Origin: Cheiracanthium punctorium
Lineage: Eukaryota; Arthropoda; Arachnida; Araneae; Cheiracanthiidae
Length of the DNA: 64,000 nucleotides
NCBI GenBank assembly: GCA_038373885.1
Contig: JAWZYV010013030.1
Span: forward strand, 682,001 to 746,000
Direction of reading: 5' to 3'
Made by a program: the position numbers and the translations under genes. This document shows positions 11,707 through 22,110 of this stretch, one piece after another (the first letter of the stretch is position 1; the number at the start of each line of letters is the position of its first letter). Below the pieces are notes generated by a model, which saw only the letters and a list, made by a program, of their open reading frames with translations, did no database searches and was not told the origin of the DNA.

Positions 11707-12439
11707 CAACCATCACTTCATTATATTGCCACAAAATTACATGATCTTGCAAAACTTAGATAACCTTTTATTATTTTTTCCCACATTTGTGGAGTGGTGT
11801 ACACAATCTGACATCGTCTTTGCCTAACCTTGCTGACTGTTGCTTCATAAAAAATGTGTTCCTGTCGTCTCATATTCAGTTCAGAAAAACTGATAACAAG
11901 CCTGACGACGTAAAAAAAAAAAATAAGAAAAGTTTATAGTTCCAAGAATTTTTAGAGCATTTTTTTCTCTGGCCTTCCAACAATACAAAGAGAAGTTTTA
12001 AAAGGTTCCAGCGATTTGCACTACCGTACATCAGCGAAATGAAGTGAGAACGAATATCACCAGACAAGAGAAGAGAAGGGATGCGGGGGAGCCAATTCGA
12101 GCCTGGTCCCCAAGCTGGTCCCCCCACGCTCGATTTTCCTCGATTAAAGAGGAGTCGACAGAGTGGAGGCACACACCACCAGTCGACGTACGCGAGTGTC
12201 GAATGATGCAGGCCTATGAGAGAGAACTCGACCGGAACTTGATAACCAGAAAGAAGAAAAAAAGAGAGATGTAAAGCCCTTGTTTCGATGAAATGTGAGC
12301 TCCGAGATCTTTTTATGGAGTGGAGGACTTAAGTCACGGTTATGGTAAAATTAAGTTCCCACGCTCAATTACTTTTAAGTAGACTGAGGCTGAAATAAGA
12401 GAAAGCTGGCATTAACAAGAGTGGGATATAAAAATTTTC
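11707..12439. other. Unassigned stretch with a GC-richer island (about 12040-12330)
   Basis: Within otherwise AT-rich DNA, about 12040-12330 is clearly GC-richer, with CpGs, and has a 76-codon frame rich in Arg and Glu (12044-12274). It does not match any repeat elsewhere in the window. It could be a conserved non-coding element, an untranslated exon or an unrelated repeat. I cannot choose between these. Confidence 0.3.
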
Positions 12440-12499
12440 TTATGGGCTATTTCTATAGTCTCCGACGATGAATAAAAATTATCGATTCAGTTCTCTTAA
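12440..12499 (+). repeat. 60-bp direct duplication, left copy
   Basis: This segment (starting TTATGGGCTATTTCTATAGT) immediately precedes the TTAA snapback element and recurs, with about five differences, immediately after it at 13108-13167. The duplication is far longer than a transposition TSD. Confidence 0.85.
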
Positions 12500-13110
12500 C
12501 CCTTTGAGGCGCAATCCTTTCCCAATGCTGAAAAAAGGGCAGCCGTTGCCATCGCTCGACTTAACTACCAGCAAGATGGCCGACGATCGAAACGTTCATC
12601 GCGTGCCACAGATCTAGAGACCCTTTTTTTGTCGACAGTTGGCTGTGCCGGCACAGTCAGCTGTCGTCAAAAAAAGAGTCTCTAGATCTGTGGCACGCGA
12701 TGAACATTTCGATTGTCCGCCATCTTGCTGGTAGTTAAGGCTGTGCCGGCACAGTCAGCTGTCGTCAAAGAAAGGGTCTCCAGATCTGTGGCACGCGATG
12801 AATATTTCGATCGTCCGCCATCTTGCTGGTAGTTAAGTCGAGCGATGGCAACGGCTGCCCTTTTTTCAGCACTGGGCAATCTATCCAGCTGTTCTCGCGT
12901 TCTTCCATTTTCCAGCAGATGCCAGTGTTGTTAAAAATAATCGGGACAATCTTTTTTACGGGAAATGACGTGCTAAAAAGTAAAGGATTCTAGTGGAGCT
13001 ATGTCAGCAACTATTTTTATAAAAATCCAATCTATTCTTCGTGACTGGCAACAGTCAAAACGTCAGAGTTTGGTGTTCCCAGAGCGAGAACACTGCGGGT
13101 TAAAGGATTA
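12496..13110 (-). mobile_element. piggyBac-like TTAA snapback MITE, copy 2 (expanded)
   Basis: The left end is TTAACCCTTTGAGGCGCAAT and the right end is GCGGGTTAAAGGATTA, so the orientation is opposite to copy 1. The foldback core is present, followed by an extra tandem 98-bp unit (12641-12738 and 12739-12836), so one arm is present twice. The one-sided region, with subterminal hairpin (GTGTTC / GAGAACAC), lies on the right. There is no coding capacity. Confidence 0.82.
12641..12836. repeat. 98-bp tandem duplication inside snapback copy 2
   Basis: GGCTGTGCCGGCACAGTCAG starts at 12641 and again at 12739. Each unit continues through the CTAGATCTGTGGCACGCGAT-type arm to GGTAGTTAA. The second unit differs by a few substitutions, so the duplication is not very recent. 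Confidence 0.9.
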
Positions 13111-13167
13111 TGGGCTATTTCTATAGTTTTCGACGATGAATAAAAATTATCGATTCAATTCTATTAA
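13108..13167 (+). repeat. 60-bp direct duplication, right copy
   Basis: This is the partner of 12440-12499. It begins in the element's terminal TTA, suggesting the element and its left flank formed a tandem unit. Confidence 0.85.
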
Positions 13168-13424
13168 GGAGACATTTCGAAAAAAATCATGTGATTTCTG
13201 TACATAAATACAAATAAACTAATTATGGAAAGTCCTTCAGAATTTTTACATTACGCATTTAGAGTTGTACGATACACAGAAATAAATGATAAATCCCTGT
13301 ATCACAGATACAAACGCAACTTTCCGAAAAGAAAATTCTTAAAAATCAAAAATTTAGCAGGATGTCTCATTCTTCGAAAATTTTCGCTGAGCAAATTTAT
13401 GTTATCATTAAATTAAAATATCAT

Positions 13425-13775
13425 TAAATTAAAAAAATAAAAGCAAACAAAATTCATTTGAAACACGTCGATTATGAAATAAAACCCTTTTTGTACACAC
13501 GCTATAAAGATTATGAAATAAATAACACAACGGAAAAGAATTTCAAAGAACTGTATATCACACGCTCTCATGATTCTCTTATGCTATACTATATAAAAAT
13601 ATCATAAAAAGTACGATATGTGTTTTCACAGCTTACATGTTTTTATAAGCCTAATAAACTGTTAGCAATTTCAGTCTGAAATAAATCAAGGTCAATAACA
13701 GTCAATTCAAACAGTACCCTTCCATTGACCGACAAAGATTTCCTTGTATTTCGCCATTAAAAAAAATTATTCCCG
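13425..13775 (+). pseudogene. Repeat with decayed reading frame, copy A
   Basis: This segment recurs inverted at 17172-17515. Both copies read in the same frame through KHV-YEIKPF, YTRY-DYEIN, FKELY and SHDSLM-YY, then SQLTCFYKPNK, with stop codons in different places. In this copy a TAA follows YYIKIS and a TGA lies after LAIS-V. Shared protein-level similarity suggests an ancestral coding sequence, but I do not recognise the family. The preceding short frame (13225-13416) may or may not belong to it. Confidence 0.45.
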
Positions 13776-14175
13776 TGAAAAGATTTTTCGGGAAGTTTCA
13801 TAAATGACACTGTTGTTTCACGTATCATGGTGTGTGTTAAACACTCGAAAAAATTAACAGTGCATCTTCACCCTATGCACTATGGGCTGACATTAACAGT
13901 AAAGCTGTACGCCTTGTGCAACTTTCATGAAAAAAAATTCGCTATTACGAAAATTGCCTTCAAAAATTCCCGAGGATTGGACCGTTTTTGGAAATATCGC
14001 GAAATTTCGTATTTACAGCATTTTTTTCTGATAATTTCGTAACTCTTTTAATTCATTCTCAATGTTAGAGTACACAGCAACTTGTAAAGAGACTTTCTGA
14101 ATTTTGCCGAATCTCTAGCTAAGATTTTTTTTTTTAAGCTGTTCAAATGTTGCACGATTTTCAAGTGAAACAGCC
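13776..14175. other. No gene recognised
   Basis: AT-rich stretch between two repeats. A 71-codon frame at 13827-14042 has no recognised motif. Confidence 0.5.
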
Positions 14176-14713
14176 TTAACCCTTTAGCGCTTGGTGTCTC
14201 ACCAAGAGGACACAAACTCTGACGTTTTGACTGTTGTCAGTCACGAAGAATAAATTTGATTTCTATAAAAATAGTTGCGGGTGACATAGTGACACGAGAA
14301 TCCTTTATTTTTTAACACATAATTTCCCGAAAAAAATGTGGATTGTTTGTAAAATTGTCAGGATTATTTTTAACAGCACTGGCATCTGCTGAAAACTGGA
14401 GAATGCGATAGAAATACGTTGATATAGAAGAACAACTGGACAGACTGCCCAATGCTGAAAAAAGGCCAGCTGTTACCATCACTCTATTTAACTACCAGCA
14501 GTGTGATGGTCGATAGATTCGTTCATCGCGTGCTACAGATCTAGATACCATTTTTGACACAGCTGGCTGTGCGGCACAACCAGTTGTGTATTTAGTTCTG
14601 TGGCACGCGATGAACGATTTGATCGTCCGCTATGTTCCTGGTAGTTAAATCAAGCAATGGCAACGCCTGCCCTTTTTTCAGCATTGGGAAATGGTTGCGC
14701 TTCAAAGGGTTAC
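14176..14713 (+). mobile_element. piggyBac-like TTAA snapback MITE, copy 3
   Basis: The left end is TTAACCCTTTAGCGCTTGGT. The right end is GGTTGCGCTTCAAAGGGTTA, where the last A of TTAA is changed. The long foldback is centred near 14570 (CTGGCTGTGCGGCACAACCAG). It is more diverged than copies 1, 2, 4 and 5. The subterminal region has alternative hairpins (TTGGTG / CACCAA or GTGTC / GACAC). No coding capacity is present. Confidence 0.78.
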
Positions 14714-14949
14714 GATAGCCTACTAATTAGTATTAAGTTTGCAATTTAGTCTTCCGTTTGTTATTTGATTCAGTTGAGTTCATTTGGACAGTTTATGTAA
14801 ACACAAGAATTCACCGAACACTTTTCTGGAGTGTCCATTCATTTAGGTGCGTGGATTGTAATTGCAAAATTACTTCATTAAAATTTCCGAATATGCGTGA
14901 AGAGCAATCTTTATGGTTCAGATTGTCATTGTGATCGCATATGTCACTG

Positions 14950-15100
14950 TGATCAGAGTGTCATATCGCGTTAGAACCCCTTAGAATGTCCTCCCACCAA
15001 GGCACTCCCCATCCTTGGCAGATCGCCCTAGCGTAGCGTTGTCATTATCCCACAAACAAAGTGCCATATGTAGTTATAAACTAGCTGAAGTCTCCAGTTA
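14950..15100 (+). mobile_element. SINE 3' fragment
   Basis: GTTAGAACCCCTTAGAATGTCC followed by AAGGCACTCCCCATCCTTGG matches the 3' part of the SINE at 55508-55800 (GTTAGAACCTCTTAGAAAGTCC, AAGGCACCCCCCCCATCCTAG). No tRNA-like head is recognisable upstream, so the copy is 5'-truncated or decayed. Confidence 0.5.
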
Positions 15101-17171
15101 TTCGTGGAATGCAATCGCCGACTGTACGGAATAGATTATGAAATTGCAAAAGTGGATGATATAACTCACAGAATATGTTATAGACAATTAAGCAACTCTG
15201 AGCAAGGGGAAGAGGATCTACCAGTATCTTGCTTAATATTAGGTATACCAGAAAGCTTTTTTTTTCACATTAAATTCAAGAAAACAAATTTTCCTCAAAT
15301 TTTTAACTAGAAGCAGGCTGAGCCTAAGCATAGGATTCATATGTAATACATTTTAAAGCAAGAATTTTATAGATAGTTTTCTTTTTCTTTCAAGAGCAAA
15401 ATAGAAAAAATGTAAGTTACTCTGTTTACCCGCCTTTTGGAGGATAAATTGCAAAACGTAATGAAATTGATTTTTAGATATTCGAGAGTGTTGTATTTTA
15501 CAGAAAGAATTTTATGGATATCTCTTTTCTTTTTTAAATAGACATATGCGAAAAGAACGTTTTGGCCTCCTACCTTTCATAGGTTAAGTTACGAATTTTG
15601 GAAAATGCTGTCTAATCTAGCGCCGCTATTGAAAATATCACATGCATGCCAAATTTAATATTCGCTTCAGTAGTTTTGGTTATTCAAAATATTGGCTACG
15701 TATAAACAACATTACTTTCGCGTCCCCCTAACGTACAAGATAGAACAATTTACCCTTTATTAAAATTAATATCCAGACATGAGTAGTGAGCATAATAAAA
15801 GAGAGGGGCTGGCAGAGCTCCGCCTGATTGATAACTTGACAGCACAGATGTGCTTTAATCCAAGATTTCGCATGCAACTGCATGCAACTTATTCGCAGCG
15901 TAATCGTTGATTTCGCATGCAGCTTGCAAGAATAGAAAAGCGAACTTTTGAATATGTTGGATTTGATTATAAATATGAATGTAAAATATATTTTAAAAAC
16001 GAAGTAAATGGACTTTATTATTATTTCACCAAAAATAAATTGAATATTCTCAAAACATTGGACAACTTTTAATTTAAGTAAACTTTGTAGGGAATTTAAT
16101 TTACAAGTTATTCGTTATTAATTTCCAAAATATGTAGTCTGATTTCTGTTGTCCAGATTTCTAATGTGTCCTTCTTAGATATTGCGTAACAGGTGTCTTG
16201 AAAACTATAAGCTGATGCTTTTGAAAAGAATATATATATTTCCTAGCAAAAGTTATAAGGGCCTTTCCTCTTCCATGTTTAATTTCTTATAAAATATTAC
16301 CCTTAAAAAGGACTGCTTCACCTCGGCAATAAATCTCTCGGTTTGAAGTAGCAAAGTTGGTGGGTTGTTAATGCCCTTTATGCAATTTTTGTGCTTAGGA
16401 GAAAAAAAAAAAAATGCCCCAAAACAGAACTAACATCGTAGGTTTTTCTGGGATTTTTTTTTCCTTCCTTTTTCTGTCGGCAAACTGCAAACGTATGAAT
16501 TATTTATAACGAAACATGGGTGATGAGAATTCTTATTGGACAACATCCACATTAACAGTGTGTAACAAAAGAGGGCGTGAGCCAGCTTAAGAAAGAATGA
16601 ACTAGGTGTTATAAAATTGCAGTCAGCTAAGGAAGACACTGTGCATGGGCTTTTTTAGAGCTTTTTATTTATTATTATTTATTTTTTAGTCGTACGTGCC
16701 CCTCTAATAACAGGTACTTACAAAATTGCAGCATTCTATGAAATACATGCACGTTGATTCCACTTATGCTAAAACTTGGTATTTTGTAGCACACTCCTTC
16801 CATATTTCTAGCTTTTTTTTATGTGTACTATTAATATAAAGGATATCGTAAACATGTTTGAGAACCTGTGACAAAGCATATTTATCCTTAATCAGGGTAA
16901 TGAAGCATCTGAAGTACACTGCTATGATTACAATTTCGTTGGGAAATAAATTAAGCGTTCAATGATAGGTTTTATATTAAAACAGATGCCCGCAGTGCCC
17001 CTGGAATGATAAAACATTAAAAATCTGTAATTAGTTTGACAATACGCGGATTTTCTGTCTGTTCTTCAGTCTTTTATAAATCCCATAAATTTCCTTCAAT
17101 TCTAAAAAAATTTTAAAATGTTATTAGCGTTTGTTACAACATATTTTCTGTTTTAAACTATGTGACGAACA
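15101..17171. other. No gene recognised
   Basis: About 2 kb of AT-rich sequence. Short frames (for example 15104-15310 and 16430-16639) show no domain. No element boundaries were found. Confidence 0.5.
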
Positions 17172-17515
17172 TTTAATTGTTTTTTATGGGAAGTGCTAGG
17201 AAATAGTTGTTGGGTAGTGGGCGGGAACTGTTTGAATTGACTGTCATTGACCTTGATTTATTTCTGACTGAAATTGCTAAAGGTTTATTAGGCTTATAAA
17301 AACATGTAAGCTGTGAAAACGATATCGTAGTTTTTGTGATATTATTATAGTATCGCATAAGAGAATCATGAGAGTGTGTGTTATACAGTTCTTTGAAATC
17401 CATTTCCGTAGTGCTATTTATTTCATAATCTGTATAGCGTGTGTACTAAAAGGGTTTTATTTCATAATAGACGTGTTTCGTATGAATTAGTTTGTTTGCT
17501 TTTATTTTTTTTTAT
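17172..17515 (-). pseudogene. Repeat with decayed reading frame, copy B
   Basis: This is the inverted partner of 13425-13775. The minus-strand frame is open from 17403 to 17173 and carries DFKELYNTHSHDSLMRYYNN and SQLTCFYKPNKPLAISV. Upstream in the same frame is YEIKPF, then a stop, then YTRYTDYEIN. The frame is better preserved than copy A. No known family is recognised. The two copies face opposite ways about 3.4 kb apart. Confidence 0.45.
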
Positions 17516-17734
17516 TTAATGGTTGAAATAAAATACTTCTTTTTCATCATCTTATTTTTAACTCTGCCTCCCAAAAAAATATACTAGCAGTTCCAAAAAT
17601 ATTCAAATTTTGCAGCTGTATTATAAAACATTAACAGTACGAGATATCTTAAGTCCTTTTCATTTGTAATTTTAGCAAATCAAGTAAAAGAAAAAAGAAC
17701 GATGAAGGTGATAACCAGATTTTTCAAATGATAA

Positions 17735-17965
17735 AATGCCCCACCAGTGGCCGAGCGCATTTGCTCTCTCAACTAGAAGACGGAAGGTACCTGATTCAAA
17801 CCCACATCCGTCGACGTAGTTGTTCGGATTTTTCCGTAGTTTTCCCTGAAACTTCGAGTAATTGTGGGTTGGGACCCCTTAGAAAGTCCCCCACGGAGAG
17901 CAATCCCACCCCCCCCATCCCCTCGGCCATGATTCCTAGTATCGGCCGTAATCCCACATTTCTCT
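17735..17965 (+). mobile_element. tRNA-derived SINE
   Basis: An RNA polymerase III A-box-like TGGCCGAGCGC (17748-17758) is followed 35 bp later by a B-box-like GATTCAAACCC (17793-17803), the spacing of a tRNA-derived promoter. A family 3' region follows: CCCCTTAGAAAGTCCCCCA, then a C-run and CCATCCC. The sequence before the A box (ATGCCCCACCAGTGG) matches that of the 55.5-kb copy (CTGCCCCACCATTGG). Confidence 0.65.
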
Positions 17966-19080
17966 CAAATGATAAAATACCACAGTATATATCTGATGAA
18001 CATGCATGTTAAGTCTGTTGGGCATTATGTCCTCTTGCTGGGCTGGTAATTTTTGTAAAATAAATTTGAGACGTTTGAAAATTCCAAAAAGGAAAAAAAG
18101 ACAAAAATATTTATAAATAGTTTGAAGTATCATACATGTATTTCATCGCATTGTCTGTCTGTTTTCTTTTCGCATGGGGGGGGGGGGGTATCGCCGGAAA
18201 AACTAGATTAATCTGTGTTCTGAAAATAGCTTACTTCTTCATTAACTCAAGTTTTATGTTTAAAAAAACACCGAAGTCAAAGAAAAGAAAAGAACTAGTG
18301 GAGATACTGCACCACCGTGGGAGATTCTCCTCGTTGCGCTGTTATTTGCGCATGAGAGCGTTTAGAAAATAAACACTGCTAATAAACTAAGAAAATAAGA
18401 TCCATCCGTCATTCGGTTAAGTTTCTTTGTCATTTTCGAATGGTCTGCTGGCCATACGTCTTCCCTGAAAATGACGCGATCCGCATGAAATGCTTCGATG
18501 TTGATATAGTTTAGTACGAATTGGACATTTACGTTTAAAAATAAATAAATAAAGTATTTATTTTACTCTCACAAAACATCCTATAGCTTACTGTAAAGCA
18601 TCTTGGGAACACTATTGATGCGTTACACGCCAGGCGTTTAATTTTCTTTTGTCTATAAAGTATTTCCTACTTTGATTGAATGTAAACAAGGTAAATTATT
18701 TCATTTGAATTTCTGTGTTTTTTTTAGATGTTGAAATTTGTTTTACTTCCTGTTCATGATAAAATGACAATGACACTGAAGGGGGGGGGGGGGGAGGGTT
18801 CCTATATTATTCACATCCGTGCAAGAAGAAAGAAAACAGAAAAAAGCTGAATGGACTACTGAATGCGCCATCAGCTTTGAACTTGCAAGATCTTTGCGCC
18901 AATTTGTCGGGAGACTTTCTCAATCTTTTACAAACCTGAACACCGTGAATCTGAATGTCTGTGTCTGTATCATGAAGCTCTAAGGAGACTCATCGGGAAT
19001 GGGCGATCAGGCCGGAAAACGGACCAGGATCCATTTTCACCAGCAGGAGGCGCAGCGCACCGCTTCAATAGGGATTTAGC
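17966..19080. other. No gene recognised
   Basis: Mixed AT-rich sequence with G-runs at about 18176-18188 and 18781-18794. The part from about 18840 to 19080 is GC-richer and immediately precedes the THAP-like remnant. It includes CAGCAGGAGGCGCAGCGCAC at about 19042-19061. It may be the 5' end of the same element, but no TIR partner was found. Confidence 0.4.
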
Positions 19081-19139
19081 GTTGTTTTGATTGTGAACGA
19101 GCTATATTTTTTTAATAAAATAAATTATTTTGATAGAAT

Positions 19140-19277
19140 ATGGGTCGAGCGAGCCACTGCTTTGCACCTGGATGTGACAGTGGATATCCAGAAGCCAGAA
19201 AAAGAAATGTATCGTTCGGGAAGAAAAATCCAACGTTATTTAAAGCTCCAAACAGCATCAATACAGCATCACCATAA
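19140..19277 (+). pseudogene. THAP-type zinc finger N-terminal remnant
   Basis: A 45-codon frame starts MGRASHCFAPGCDSGY and continues VSFGKKNPTLFKAPNS before a TAA. The C-x3-GC-x-SGY start followed by an F/L-FKAP segment is the N-terminal half of the THAP C2CH zinc finger. THAP fingers are DNA-binding domains of P-element-type transposases and of host THAP proteins. The second Cys-His pair and the rest of the protein are absent, because the stop comes at residue 46. It may be a truncated transposon, a pseudogene or an isolated first exon. Confidence 0.5.
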
Positions 19278-19863
19278 TATTTCTTTAATATGGCCCCTTA
19301 TAAATGTATAACATAAAAAGTAACACTATGTAAATAGAAAACCTTTTGTACATGTTAGTAGTAGTATAATGCTAATATGAACACTTTAAAATACGGCCCA
19401 GTAATCAAATTGAAACAGCAGTATAATACTTTGAAATTGTCCATTTAAAAAAAAATAATAACAGTTTTATGAATAATATTTTTCTGTTTATTAATTTAAT
19501 TAGGCTGGGGGAGGGGATTTTATAATATATAAGAGATACACAAATGAATAGATATTTTTGGCATAAGTCTGCAAAACTTATACAAAAACAAATATTTTCA
19601 ATTCAAAGTCTGTTTTTTTTAAATACAAAATTTTTCAAAATTAAAGAAATATTAAATTTTTTCTGATATGTGAAAGCTTGCAAAACTGATGCAAAAGAGT
19701 CAATCACTGAATATGCATGTATTTATTGAATTAATATTTTTTTTTTCCTTTATGCTTTTTTATGAAATTTTTTGTAGTACTGAAAAATGATACTGATACT
19801 GAAAAGACATTGATTTTTATATAATTTTTTGTGGTAATTTTTGTAATTTTATGTAATTTTTCT
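19278..19863. other. No gene recognised
   Basis: AT-rich sequence with no recognised motif. Confidence 0.5.
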
Positions 19864-20044
19864 CAGGTCCTTATTATCGCACGGGCAAATCGGGACTTTG
19901 CCCAGGGCCCCCCAATTTCAAATCTTGTTCTGAAACATCCTTCTTTATATCAAAATTTTATGAAAAATAAAACAAATTTCATAGATGCCCCCCCCCCCAA
20001 ATTCATCAATTCCTGGGGCCCTTGTTGGTTATAATCAGGCTCTG
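19864..20044. mobile_element. hAT-type MITE, CAGGTCCTTATT family
   Basis: The left end is CAGGTCCTTATTATCGCACG with GGGCAAATCGGGACTTTGCC. The right end is GGTTATAATCAGGCTCTG. It is closely related to the complete copy at 49537-49722. No matching TSD is visible, so one flank is rearranged or the end is off by a few bases. Confidence 0.65.
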
Positions 20045-20258
20045 GTGGTGCTGAAAAACGGCGTTAAATGTTTTTCTCTTTCCATATTTGTTTTTGTTTT
20101 TTGGTTTAACTAACCAACTTTAAGACTAAAGACAAAATAATAATAATAAGAAGAAATAAAATATAATGTGGAAGAGCGGGTATATAAGAGGAATTTATAG
20201 CCTGAAAGAAGGCAGGGAATATTTTTTAATTTTTAGCGAATTGCTACCAAAAATATTT

Positions 20259-20439
20259 GTCAAAAACAGGGGCGTAGCCAGAAATTTTTCATGGGGCGAC
20301 TACTACAACTCATATATATATGTATACATGGGTGTGATAATGTAGTGAAGAATATACATTTTGTATGGCAAAAAATTCCTCATGGGGGGGTTATGACCCC
20401 CATAACCCCCCCCCCCTTGGCTACGCCCCTGGTCAAAAA
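20259..20439. mobile_element. hAT-type MITE, CAGGGGCGTAGCCA family, copy 1
   Basis: The element proper is 20267-20431, bounded by CAGGGGCGTAGCCAG and its inverse CTTGGCTACGCCCCTG. The octamer GTCAAAAA flanks both sides (20259-20266 and 20432-20439), a perfect 8-bp TSD. Poly-G/poly-C subterminal arms pair, so the whole element can fold back. It is non-coding. Sister copies are at 33840, 35956, 38814 and 57405. Confidence 0.93.
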
Positions 20440-20818
20440 CTGATCTATTATATCGTTCGCATGCAGTTTTAAAGAGAATTTATTTAAATTATTAATTAAT
20501 TTATTAAATTATCAAACTGATGTTACATCGTTGTAACTAAGTAATATAGAAACAAAATTATTATATATGCATATTAATTATCATATTTATTTATTCAAAT
20601 GTTAGTGTATACTTCATGAAATTTCAGCATAAATGAATAAATCCCAATTAGAGAAGCATTAAATGGGAAAGCGCGCGCGCGCGATGTTGTTTTTCGCTAC
20701 CTTCAATAGATGGCGCAATCAATGGTAGCCGCAGTTTCGTGGGCAATTCTCATACTGCGTAGTTGGTCCAAGTTGGATAACAAGTCGATGTGTCCTCCCG
20801 AGCTTCATGGTCTGTATA
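20440..20818. other. No gene recognised; (GC)n microsatellite
   Basis: A 13-bp alternating GC tract lies at 20671-20683. The following 20684-20818 is GC-richer than the background and adjoins the large inverted repeat. No coding signal was seen. Confidence 0.5.
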
Positions 20819-22110
20819 CAGTATGCTCCCCGAAGTCCCGTGCTACCCTCTTAACTTTGGAATAGCTGCTGCCATAGTCATAAAAAGGGGGGGAGGGGTA
20901 GGTATAGTAAAGGTGCCATGCCTACGCAAAAAAAAACCTTTCTCAGCGCCACCTGGCGAATAAATTGAGTTTGCGTTTTTATCTCAAGGACTGTACCAGA
21001 TGCGCGAAATAAGTCTGTTACAAAGTTGTTCAGCATCGTCGATTTAACCCTTTAACGCGCAGTGTTCCCCCTCTAGGAACACCGAACTCTGACGTTTTGA
21101 CTGTTGCCACTCACGAAGAATAGATTTGATTTCTGTAAAAATTGTTGCGGGTGGCATAGCTCCACGAGGATCCTTTATTTTTTAGCATGTCATTTCCCGT
21201 AAAAAGATGGTCACGATTATTTTTAACAGCACTGACATCTGCTGAAAAATGGAAGAATGCGAGAACAGCTGGATAGATTGCCCAATGCAGAAAAAAGGGC
21301 AGCCGTTGCCATCGCTCGACTTAACTACCAGCAAGTTGGCGGACAATCGAAACGTTCATCGCGTACCACAGATCTAGAGACCCCTTTCTTTGACGCAACT
21401 GGCTGTGCCGCACAGCCAGCTGTCGTCAAAAAAGGGGTCTCTAGATTTGTGGCACGCGATGAACGTTTCGATCGTCCGCCATCTTGCTGGTAGTTAAGTC
21501 GAGCGATAGCGATGGCAACGGCTGCCCTTTTTTCTGCATTGGGAAAGGGTTGCGTCTCAGGGGATTAATAAGAGAATGTGACTTGCATACATTGACCTTA
21601 AAAATAAAAAACGCATAATGCAAGGAGTAAAAGCGCACAACTTATACTTGCGACAGCTCACCACCAGTCATGTTGTACAATGTGCAGCAGGAATTGCAGA
21701 CCAGACTTCAGAAGTGTATTTTCCTGATAGAAAATACTTCGAGCATGAAAGATAAATTAACCTAATCTCAGGCAAGTGCATTTTTGGAAAACTTGACCAT
21801 AAAAATGTGCATTTTATTCCTTCCATTCTCAGTATTATTGTACGCATTATTGTGCACGTTGATGTGCCCAAGGTACCGTTTCTTACTAAATCGATGAAGT
21901 CGGACAACTTTGTAAATGATTTTTTTCCCGTATTTCTTACCGTGTTTCAGATAAGAGTGTAAGCGCCAAATTTAGCCGCCAGGTAGCGTGGTAAGCGTTT
22001 TTCTTGCGTAGCGCATGGCAACTTTACTATACCTAGACCCCCACTGTTGTGACTAGCACTAGCCGTTCCGAAGTTAAAAGGGTGGCATGGGACTTTAATG
22101 GGCATACTGG
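20819..22110. repeat. 1.3-kb inverted repeat (foldback element)
   Basis: The left arm (20819 to about 21043) and right arm (about 21880-22110) are complementary over roughly 200 bp with moderate divergence. Matching words include CAGTATGC, TTAACTT, GGTATAGTAAAG, CTACGCAA, ACCTGGCG, TTACAAAGTTGT and TCGATTTA. A TTAA snapback element sits inside the left arm at 21044-21568, and the pairing seems to resume beyond it. The minus-strand frames 21668-21907 and 21947-22210 have no recognised domain. It is likely an old foldback transposon; the superfamily is unknown. Confidence 0.7.
21044..21568 (+). mobile_element. piggyBac-like TTAA snapback MITE, copy 4
   Basis: The left end is TTAACCCTTTAACGCGCAGT and the right end is GTTGCGTCTCAGGGGATTAA, with TTAA at both borders. 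The foldback arms of about 130 bp meet at CTGGCTGTGCCGCACAGCCAG (near 21400-21420). The one-sided region, with hairpin (GTGTTCC / GGAACAC), is on the left. The insertion lies in the left arm of the larger inverted repeat, whose right arm shows the uninterrupted sequence (ATCGATTTAGTAAG on the other strand). Confidence 0.85.

Noticed and set aside
17748..17803. Possible functional tRNA gene
   Set aside because: A- and B-box-like motifs are present but no cloverleaf with an anticodon arm and acceptor stem can be drawn. The body continues as a SINE shared with other loci.
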